Of a DNA stretch of 5,885 nucleotides, positions 1 to 4,682 are shown in pieces. Under the pieces are notes generated by a model. That model made no database searches, was not told the DNA's origin, and saw only the letters and a program-made list of their open reading frames with translations. The position numbers and the translations under genes were made by a program. The stretch is from Saprospirales bacterium. GTDB taxonomy: Bacteria > Bacteroidota > Bacteroidia > Chitinophagales > JADIYW01. The stretch is taken from the NCBI GenBank assembly GCA_016711605.1, contig JADJSS010000036.1, positions 1-5,885 on the forward strand, written 5' to 3'. Every line of letters begins with the position of its first letter. Position 1 is the stretch's first letter.

Positions 1-22
1 ATTTGAAAAACGAATGATTGAT

Positions 23-127
23 TTACCGCAAAACTGTCTTTGGAACAAGAAACTCCGCTTTTGGGTAAGTACCATTATGCGACTGTCCTAATTCCGTCAA
101 CTTGTATTGCTCGATTGTCTTAACCAT
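23..127 (-). CDS. Small ORF of 34 codons, possible truncated gene start
   Basis: A short open frame begins with ATG at 127, only six bases after the inferred stop of the GNAT pseudogene (134-136), so the two could have been co-transcribed. The peptide opens MVKTIEQYKLTELGQ and ends KTVLR before TAA at 23-25. It is hydrophilic, with no signal peptide or membrane segment. I do not recognise it. The short length, and the decay of the gene directly upstream, suggest the N-terminal remnant of a longer gene that was frameshifted near 25 and continued past the window edge. It could equally be a chance frame. Confidence 0.25.
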   Translation of the reverse strand: MVKTIEQYKLTELGQSHNGTYPKAEFLVPKTVLR

Positions 128-133
128 TGTTAA

Positions 134-592
134 TTAGTCAACTATTTTAAATAATCTTTCTCTGTATAACATATAACCATTTTCCTGAAGAAGGTAGCTG
201 CAACATTATTAGTTGTCCAGTGGTCAAGTTCAATTTTTTAATCGAGTTTTTTGTGCAAGTTGTTCAGCTTTCCTGTTAGCATTTTTCCGGCTCCTTTTTT
301 GATTGTTCAGGTACTGAAATTTGGTCAATGTATAAAGTCCTGATTGTATAATGAAATGTTTTCTTTTGCTTCCTTGATAAAAAAATACAGCGCAGCCAAT
401 AGCTACATCATCAAGTTTTACTATATAACAATAACAGTTAGAGTCTGAGAGAAAATTCTCTAATGCATTTTCCATTTCGATCCTATTAAAAGGTTTGAAC
501 ATTTCAGGATGCAATCTAGCATGTAGATTTTGTACATTTGCATTAAGTCCTGCAATTGTTTTAAAGTCTTTTGTCTCTGTTATTGTCATCAT
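134..592 (-). pseudogene. GNAT-family N-acetyltransferase, frameshifted pseudogene
   Basis: The first ~70 codons read as the N-terminus of a GNAT acetyltransferase, starting MMTITETKDF at 592 and continuing through NANVQNLHARLHPEMF to DDVAIGCAVFFYQ, where the central strands of the fold lie. After that the frame breaks. The acetyl-CoA pyrophosphate loop (Q/R-x-x-G-x-G/A) is visible only in a shifted frame as QSKKGAGKML near 280-300. The frame returns as KAEQLAQK, then shifts again to give ELDHWTTNNVAATFF around 180-230, and a last shift is needed to reach MLYRERLFKIVD and TAA at 134-136. At about 153 codons in total it matches a full-length GNAT. An open reading frame extends upstream to 679, but family similarity starts only at the double ATG. 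GNAT enzymes move an acetyl group from acetyl-CoA to an amine; this copy should be inactive. The substrate cannot be inferred. Confidence 0.85.
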
Positions 593-678
593 ACTTCTGA
601 TATAAATTATGTTGATTGAATAAGAGGTTGTCCTCATAAGCTTGCTGCATAAAGATTCTTGGCTTGGCAGATATGGCA

Positions 679-709
679 CAAAGTTAGCAATTTCATCTTA
701 GAAACCACA
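679..709 (-). promoter_or_regulatory. Possible Bacteroidota-type promoter upstream of the GNAT pseudogene
   Basis: On the minus strand TAACTTTG (686-679) fits the -7 pattern TAnnTTTG exactly. TGTG (709-706) lies 19 bp upstream and matches TTTG at three of four positions. The start codon of the GNAT reading frame lies about 87 bases downstream. The stretch 593-829 holds no other feature I can support. A short motif in AT-rich DNA can arise by chance. Confidence 0.35.
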
Positions 710-829
710 GCACTTTTTTTTGTTTTAGAAAGCACTTGGCCCAATGTAATTCTCTGAAACAGGTTTTGTGTTGAGTCTTTTAGATTTAAAATTTATCTTA
801 ATAATTTGTATTTATTTGAATTAGATAAC

Positions 830-901
830 TTATCGCAAACCACCAGCGACAATTAAGAAAGTAATAGATAATGCCCAATTTGCTATTGATGTATTTTTCA
901 T
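830..901 (-). CDS. 23-codon hydrophobic ORF overlapping the methyltransferase stop
   Basis: The ATG at 901-899 overlaps the TGA of the O-methyltransferase pseudogene in an ATGA arrangement, the usual sign of translational coupling. The peptide is MKNTSIANWALSITFLIVAG followed by GLR and TAA (832-830). Residues 8-21 form one plausible membrane segment. I do not recognise the family. It may be a tiny membrane peptide, or the start of a longer membrane protein cut short by the decay seen in the genes on both sides. The tight overlap and the non-random hydrophobic pattern are the only support. Confidence 0.3.
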   Translation of the reverse strand: MKNTSIANWALSITFLIVAGGLR

Positions 902-1592
902 TCGGGAATTCTGTTTACAACTGCAATTGCTACCCCATCATATTCCTTTACTCCAACTGTTTGTAAAATTGTAGCTGTAACTTTTTTATTTTCACATAGC
1001 ATTTTGTTTAGCCGTGTTGCACACCTTTTTACTTTTCGTCTGTGCTATACATGTCAAGAACTTTACCTTCTCTAATTACATTGTCGCAAATAATAACTGT
1101 GCCAGGTCTAGACAGTTGCAATGCATATTCAAAATATTCTTGTGTAATGAGGCTTATCGGCATCAATAAAAATCATGTCAAAAGGGTAATGATTTTCAGC
1201 AATTATTCGTGGCAAAATGTCCAACGCTTTTCCAACTCTCAAATCTACTTTTTGTGAAAGCCCTGCGTTGTCAATGTTTTTTTGTGCAACATCCCCGTGG
1301 TGTTTGTCAACCTCAATAGTTATTCCTTTTCCATTGTCAGGCAACTCTTGCTATCAAATTGTGCTGTAACCACCTTAAAGCCCCTAATTCCAAAACTGTT
1401 TTTGCGTTGCAAGCCAGCATCATTACTTGCCAAAAACTTTCCTTTGGTTTGCCGAAACACTGTAGTCGTGGAATTCCTTCGGTGTCTAATGATTTAATTC
1501 GTCCGATCAGCCTTACCTCGGTTGCAAGTAAACCGCTAATGTAATTGTCAACGTGTGAAAATATTTCTTCTATCCATTTTAATTTTGTTCAG
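898..1592 (-). pseudogene. Class I SAM-dependent O-methyltransferase (caffeoyl-CoA type), multiply frameshifted
   Basis: Pieces of one O-methyltransferase follow each other in the right order but in changing frames: WIEEIFSHVDNYISGLLATE (about 1515-1574), IKSLDTEGIPRLQ, VMMLACNAKTVLELGA (SAM-binding motif I, E/DxGxG-like), YSTI, then the longest open piece at 1129-1344 with ITIEVDKHH (acidic residue that contacts the SAM ribose) and FDMIFIDADKPHY (the metal/catalytic DADK motif). After another shift come FEYALQLSRPGTVIICDN, EGKVLDMYSTDEK and, after a final shift, VTATILQTVGVKEYDG to TGA at 898-900. At least five indels are needed, and the expected start codon now reads CTG (1592-1590). Reassembled length is about 230 residues, normal for the family. 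The intact enzyme would methylate a hydroxyl group, typically on a catechol-like small molecule. In gene order it follows repeat A, whose promoter motif points at it. Confidence 0.9.
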
Positions 1593-1642
1593 TTAGTTTA
1601 TTGATATCAGTTTCAAGCTATCACTGTCCCCGAGCATGCCGC

Positions 1643-1772
1643 ATAACGATTTGCATGCAAGCGATGGGCGCGATACCGAAGCACTGAACTGCAAACCTAT
1701 TACAAATTTATAAAAGAAATACGAACTTCCAAATTTGCGCTGAACCAGCGGCTATCGCTAGCATGCTGTTAT
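1643..1772 (-). repeat. attC-like cassette repeat A
   Basis: One of four related repeats. The outer arms are ATAAC (1643-1647) and GTTAT (1768-1772). Further in, GCATGC and AGCGAT of the left arm pair with GCATGC and ATCGCT of the right arm, interrupted by a bulge: the left arm has GATTT where the right arm has a single base. The centre (CTGAACTGCAAACCTA and the AT-rich block after it) is the best conserved part among the copies. Here both outer ends match each other. Copies A and B share ATACCGAAGCACTGAACTGC and form one subtype, against C and D. Confidence 0.75.
1703..1733 (-). promoter_or_regulatory. Promoter motif inside repeat A
   Basis: TTTG (1733-1730), 19 bp, TAAATTTG (1710-1703) on the minus strand: an exact fit to the Bacteroidota TTTG-N19-TAnnTTTG pattern, directed at the O-methyltransferase pseudogene. 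Confidence 0.6.
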
Positions 1773-1779
1773 AGGGCGT

Positions 1780-2461
1780 TTAATTCCACGCACTGTTTAA
1801 AAGGGAACTCGTTTCATACGTTTCTCTTTATTTGGTCTGCCCAAATTGCAACATAATTGTCCTATTTATTTTTTGTTCAGTTGATTTGCTCCAGTAGCGT
1901 TTATAAAACTGTCAATTGAATGCGCGATTTCTGTAGAAGTAATTTCTTTAAATAGTATGATTTTATTTTTTCTTCTGTCCATTGTAAAAACCAACCGTCA
2001 TGGTCCTCATGCAGTTCTGTTGTATAGTCCTTGTAATAGTTAAGAATTTTCTTTTGCGGTTTGCTCTTCCCTAATCTCATTTTGTTGTCATTCGAAAAGG
2101 ATTTAGAATAATCAAATAGGCTCCGCTTCCACAAATGAAAGATCCTTGAAAAGTTTTTCCAATTAAATAGTCAGTCTTTTTAATTTTTGAAACCAAATGT
2201 GTGTCAAGTGGTCTGTATGATCTTTAGGAAGTTGTTCAAGCGTGGCTTTACGTCTTCAGTTGAAATAGGAAAATAAAAGTCTCTTGAAGGATTGTCAATT
2301 ATGTAAATTGGTTTTTCGTCTCACAATTTAGGGCTGCTAAATTATGTTGTCGCTGAAAATATTGTCTGCAAGTTTGGATCCTTTTCTTCTACCCATTACG
2401 TCCCCGAATTTTCTATTTTTTTTCCAAGCTGTATGGTTTTCTAGTCTGCATGAGATTTCAT
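1780..2461 (-). pseudogene. HExxH zinc-metallopeptidase-like protein, decayed cassette gene
   Basis: A gene of about 227 codons can be followed from ATG (2461-2459) to TAA (1780-1782) only by changing frames and crossing stops. Recoverable segments in order are MKSHAD, IIDNPSRDFYFPISTEDVK, GKTFQGSFICGSGAYLIILN, then an open stretch 1901-2134 with MRLGKSKPQKKILNYYKDY and HEDHDGWFLQWTEEKIKSYY, then HEIAHSID and YVAIWADQIKR. HEIAH fits the HExxH zinc motif of zincin-type peptidases, but one base is missing in its first codon (CA instead of CAC/CAT at 1933-1932), so the motif cannot be translated. In-frame stops (TAG, TAA, TGA) in the first third show that the damage is more than sequencing indels. 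The gene starts 13 bases inside repeat B and ends 8 bases short of repeat A, leaving no room for its own promoter. The exact peptidase family is not identified, and the function is inferred from the motif alone. Confidence 0.75.
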
Positions 2462-2473
2462 GTTAAATGCCCT

Positions 2474-2606
2474 ATAACAGGTTTGCATGTATTGCGATGG
2501 CTGCGATACCGAAGCACTGAACTGCAAACCTATTACAAATTTAAAAAAGAAATGCGAACTTACAAATTTACACTGAACCAGCAGCTAGCGCTTGCACGCT
2601 GTTAGC
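2474..2606 (-). repeat. attC-like cassette repeat B, with mismatched outer ends
   Basis: Second copy of the repeat. The left outer end is ATAAC (2474-2478), but the right end is GTTAGC (2601-2606), so the two ends of this copy belong to different subtypes. The left end, with its flank, pairs with the right end of repeat A across the metallopeptidase cassette (1768-1783 against 2463-2478, 15 of 16). The right end pairs with the left end of repeat C across the toxin-antitoxin cassette. The left arm again carries extra bases (GGTTT) missing from the right arm. The toxin stop codon lies in the right end. Confidence 0.75.
2536..2566 (-). promoter_or_regulatory. Promoter motif inside repeat B
   Basis: TTTG (2566-2563), 19 bp, TAAATTTG (2543-2536) on the minus strand, about 75 bases upstream of the metallopeptidase pseudogene ATG, which has no other room for a promoter. 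Confidence 0.6.
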
Positions 2607-3036
2607 GGTTCGGGCTCTTGCCCTTGAGCTCCACTTCAAATTCTTGAGGAGTCAATATTTGTGCGGTCTTAAATGGGTTAAGTTCCAGCAAGTCTTTGTC
2701 CCCTGTTATTAAATAGTCCGCCTTAGAAAAATCAATTAAGTCCAATAAAAAATTGTCTTTCAAATCTCTATTAATAAAATGCTTTGGTCGTATTTCAACA
2801 TTTTCAGAAATTGTCTCTAGAAGTTCTATGAGTTCTTTTACACTTTCTTTAGGAAAATATTTTTTCAGTTTTTCTCGTCCAGTAACAAGTTTAATTTCTG
2901 TAAGCAATTGTTCTGTTGTAACAATGATTATTTGTCCGTCAGATATGTAATTCTTGACAAGAGATAATCTTTTGCCAATTAGAAAACTAATCCAAACATT
3001 CGTGTCAAAAATTACTCTAATGCTTGCGTTTGTCAT
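2602..3036 (-). CDS. PIN-domain toxin (VapC-like ribonuclease) of a type II toxin-antitoxin pair
   Basis: The protein has 144 residues, normal for a single PIN domain of the 'putative toxin-antitoxin system toxin component, PIN family' type. The acidic metal-binding residues expected of a PIN nuclease are in place: D11 in VIFDTNVW, E47 in QLLTEIKLV, D94 in RDLKDN, and D113/D115 in LITGDKDLLEL. Known PIN toxins cut RNA, often tRNA or rRNA, and stop translation; which RNA this one cuts cannot be read from sequence. The start at 3036 lies 20 bases inside the antitoxin gene, so the two are translationally coupled. The last codons and the TAA (2602-2604) are formed by the end of repeat B, so the cassette boundary supplies the stop. 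The reading frame is intact, unlike the gene in the next cassette downstream. Confidence 0.93.
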   Translation of the reverse strand: MTNASIRVIFDTNVWISFLIGKRLSLVKNYISDGQIIIVTTEQLLTEIKLVTGREKLKKYFPKESVKELIELLETISENVEIRPKHFINRDLKDNFLLDLIDFSKADYLITGDKDLLELNPFKTAQILTPQEFEVELKGKSPNR

Positions 3037-3253
3037 AAATTCCTTTTCTAACAGACTCCACTTCCTCCGATATTGTTTTCAAGTCCAATTTTGGTGCTTT
3101 AAAGGTCTTTAAAAGACTTGTCAATTTTGTATCAATTGCTTCTCTCTCCAATTCCTTGCTCAATTTCAACTTCTGTTGTCTAGGCAATTGTTTTACCATT
3201 GAAAGAATTTGATCAAATGTTATGTCTATTTGTAATGCGGTTTTCATTGTCAT
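3017..3253 (-). CDS. Antitoxin partner of the PIN toxin (VapB15-like)
   Basis: A charged, helical protein of 78 residues whose gene lies directly upstream of the PIN toxin and overlaps it by 20 bases. The N-terminal part ITFDQILSMVKQLPRQQKLK resembles the opening of VapB15-type antitoxins (a short helix-loop-helix around a QLP motif). The C-terminal part, DLKTISEEVESVRKGIYDKR, would be the flexible toxin-binding tail. Antitoxins of this kind bind and inhibit the nuclease and usually repress their own promoter. Two starts are possible, 3253 and the ATG two codons later at 3247; neither has a clear Shine-Dalgarno sequence. Position and overlap make the role firm; the subfamily is my recollection of similar sequences. 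Confidence 0.85.
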   Translation of the reverse strand: MTMKTALQIDITFDQILSMVKQLPRQQKLKLSKELEREAIDTKLTSLLKTFKAPKLDLKTISEEVESVRKGIYDKRKH

Positions 3254-3265
3254 TAAATTTCAAGC

Positions 3266-3311
3266 CTCTAAATTAAATAAAAAAGTTGAATCCGTATGTA
3301 TTTTTTTAGAG
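3266..3311. promoter_or_regulatory. Possible operator: inverted repeat upstream of the antitoxin
   Basis: CTCTAAA (3266-3272) and TTTAGAG (3305-3311) form a 7-base inverted repeat with a 32-base AT-rich centre, between repeat C and the antitoxin start. Type II antitoxins often bind such repeats to control their own operon. The arms are short, and the outer one also belongs to the cassette-end pairing, so this is weak. Confidence 0.25.
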
Positions 3312-3318
3312 CCTGACC

Positions 3319-3450
3319 GCTAACGATTTGCGTGCAAACGAAGGCCGCGAAACCAACGCGCTGAACTGCAAACCTAATACAAACTTAAAAGAAAAATATG
3401 AACTTTCAAATTATAGCAAAACCAGCGGCTTTATTTTGCACGCTGTTAGC
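3319..3450 (-). repeat. attC-like cassette repeat C
   Basis: Third copy. GCTAAC (3319-3324) and GTTAGC (3445-3450) are the outer arms; CGTGCAAA and GCCGC of the left arm pair with TTTGCACG and GCGGC of the right arm. The left arm carries GATTTG where the right arm has only CT, the same asymmetric bulge as in the other copies. The centre CTGAACTGCAAACCTAATAC is identical to that of copy D. The left flank GAGCCTGACC pairs with the right flank of repeat B (2607-2617) with one gap and one mismatch. Confidence 0.75.
3380..3410 (-). promoter_or_regulatory. Promoter motif inside repeat C
   Basis: TTTG (3410-3407), 19 bp, TAAGTTTG (3387-3380) on the minus strand, about 130 bases upstream of the antitoxin start; it would drive the toxin-antitoxin operon. 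Confidence 0.6.
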
Positions 3451-3484
3451 AGCTGATTGTTTACTATGGTTTTTAAATTCAATG

Positions 3485-4078
3485 CTACAACAAGTCACAA
3501 AGTCCAAACCCAAATTTTAAATAACCAATTACTTGGTTATATTCTATTGACTTTTTGTCAAGTCGAAAAAAGCAATTATTTCCTCTAAGTTCAAGATATA
3601 CTTCTTCGAAATTGCATAAGTAATTCATTGTGTCAATTGCAAAACTGTCTATTAAATTGTCCTTATTTTCTGTTGAAAGATAGTATTTTGAGTTAAACTC
3701 ATTTTGATTTGGAAATTTAATGTCAGAATTAAATAGCAGGTCATGTAATTTGTCAGCATAACTTTCAGGTTGAATAATTGTATGAGGATAGACTCTTTTT
3801 GTCTTTATTATTCCCAGCGTATAAAAACTAACGTCCACACGAGCCAGCGTTCCTGGAGATCTTGTAAAATGTAAATGATGTTCATATTGTAAAAAGCACA
3901 ATTTTATAGATGTCCTGTTTTTAGTAAAAACAAAACAGTCATAAACTTTTAAATTAATTAAGTCTTGTGTTAATGAAACCGTTGTCAAATTTGGTTTACT
4001 TGTATTGCGAATTCCAATATCCTTTTCAGACTGCTTTAGTTGATCAATTAAATTATGATATGTCACTTTTTCAGTCAT
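3485..4078 (-). CDS. Hypothetical protein of 197 residues in a cassette
   Basis: An intact gene I do not recognise by name. It has no signal peptide or membrane segment, so it is probably cytoplasmic. The N-terminal half is rich in strand-like segments (KVYDCFVFTKNRTSIKLCFL; FYTLGIIKTKRVYPHTIIQP). The C-terminal half has FPNQNEFNSKYYLSTENKD, then a helix, then EVYLELRGNNCFFRLDK. The order F-P-x-x-x-E-F-x-x-x-Y-x-L-x-x-x-(D/E), helix, then strand with G-N-x-x-x-x-(R/Y) is one I associate with small uncharacterised bacterial proteins; that is an impression, not a family assignment. The ATG at 4078 lies only 11 bases from repeat D and has no Shine-Dalgarno sequence, so its leader and promoter must come from the repeat. 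The stop lies 34 bases before repeat C. It is the only gene of its cassette. Confidence 0.8.
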   Translation of the reverse strand: MTEKVTYHNLIDQLKQSEKDIGIRNTSKPNLTTVSLTQDLINLKVYDCFVFTKNRTSIKLCFLQYEHHLHFTRSPGTLARVDVSFYTLGIIKTKRVYPHTIIQPESYADKLHDLLFNSDIKFPNQNEFNSKYYLSTENKDNLIDSFAIDTMNYLCNFEEVYLELRGNNCFFRLDKKSIEYNQVIGYLKFGFGLCDLL

Positions 4079-4089
4079 AACAATTTGCT

Positions 4090-4222
4090 GCTAACGATTT
4101 GCATGTTTGCGAAGGCCGCGAAACCAAAGCGCTGAACTGCAAACCTAATACAAACTTAAAAGAAATATCTGAACCTTCAAATTAAAATGCAATCCAGCGG
4201 TTTTCGTTTGCACGCTGTTAGC
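4090..4222 (-). repeat. attC-like cassette repeat D
   Basis: Fourth copy, with outer arms GCTAAC (4090-4095) and GTTAGC (4217-4222). It shares its centre with copy C. The left flank pairs with the right end of repeat C across the unknown gene (3445-3461 against 4079-4095, 15 of 17). The right flank, ACTTGTAG after GTTAGC, should pair with the far end of the next cassette, but no such partner is visible before the IS3 element, so that cassette has probably been disrupted. Its inner left arm (GCATGTTTGCG) pairs less well than in the other copies. Confidence 0.75.
4151..4181 (-). promoter_or_regulatory. Promoter motif inside repeat D
   Basis: TTTG (4181-4178), 19 bp, TAAGTTTG (4158-4151) on the minus strand, about 73 bases upstream of the ATG of the unknown gene at 4078. 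Confidence 0.6.
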
Positions 4223-4682
4223 ACTTGTAGTTCACGACATGGTTCACAAGAAAATCAAAACACAAATCAATTCGTTCGTGTGCGTCTGCTTTCAGCGTTG
4301 ATTAAAAGTCAGAATAAATATGAACTAAAATGTCAAAAAAAGTAAAAGCCAACAATGTCAAATTAGTCACCAAGCAAAAATGGTTTTATGTGCGTTGCAA
4401 AACTTTTAAAAGTCATTCAATAAATTGTCAAACTGTCGAGCCCGCTCCTACTCTATAAAAGACGAGCAGTCACCAAATAAATTAAAATGCAAACTGTCGA
4501 GGCGAGAGAAAAAAAGTCCGATAGTAAATTGGTAAAATACTTTTAAAAGTTTTATGCTTCAAACTGTCGAGAAAAAGGTGAAGTTTAAAATTAACAGCAA
4601 AACTTTCAAACTACAACTATTAAAAAAGTCAGCGCAGCAAAAACCATTTTTATTTTTTTGCAAACTGTCGAAATGAGATGAA
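4223..4682. other. 460-base stretch without a recognisable gene
   Basis: Reading this stretch on the minus strand gives frequent stops and no family signal; the plus strand offers only very short frames. By position it is the 3' part of the cassette upstream of repeat D, fused to the truncated IS3 element. It holds short repeats: four CAAACTGTCGA(G/A) units, two copies of the palindrome ACTTTTAAAAGT (4402-4413, 4539-4550), a direct repeat AGTCACCAA (4365-4373, 4468-4476) and a 12-base inverted pair AAAAATGGTTTT / AAAACCATTTTT (4376-4387, 4640-4651). Confidence 0.6.
4429..4672. repeat. Four dispersed copies of CAAACTGTCGAG
   Basis: The 12-mer CAAACTGTCGAG occurs at 4429-4440, 4490-4501 and 4560-4571, and with a final A at 4661-4672. 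Start-to-start distances are 61, 70 and 101 bases, so this is not a regular tandem array or a CRISPR. Two copies follow an ACTTTTAAAAGT palindrome by 15 and 9 bases. Function unknown. Confidence 0.7.

Noticed and set aside
273..280. CTGTTAGC, identical to the right end of the cassette repeats
   Set aside because: It lies inside the GNAT pseudogene coding region (the codons for the KMLTGK segment), with no other part of the repeat around it; a chance match.
820..850. Possible degenerate cassette repeat (CGCAAACCACCAGCGAC) closing the methyltransferase cassette
   Set aside because: Only a short resemblance to the CCAGCG part of the right arm; no arms, no centre and no partner for the GCATAAC end of repeat A.
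1042..1544. Plus-strand open frames of 61-71 codons
   Set aside because: They are antisense to the O-methyltransferase pseudogene, whose conserved motifs read on the minus strand, and show no family features.
1692..1699. Second TAnnTTTG match (TAGGTTTG on the minus strand) present in every repeat
   Set aside because: No TTTG lies at a suitable distance upstream for this second copy; the first motif with the 19-base spacing explains promoter function better. Its conservation remains unexplained.
2753..2950. Plus-strand open frame of 65 codons
   Set aside because: Antisense to the PIN toxin, serine-rich low-complexity product; a shadow of the real gene.
4429..4672. CRISPR array
   Set aside because: The repeat unit is only 12 bases, spacing is irregular (61, 70, 101) and no cas genes are present.
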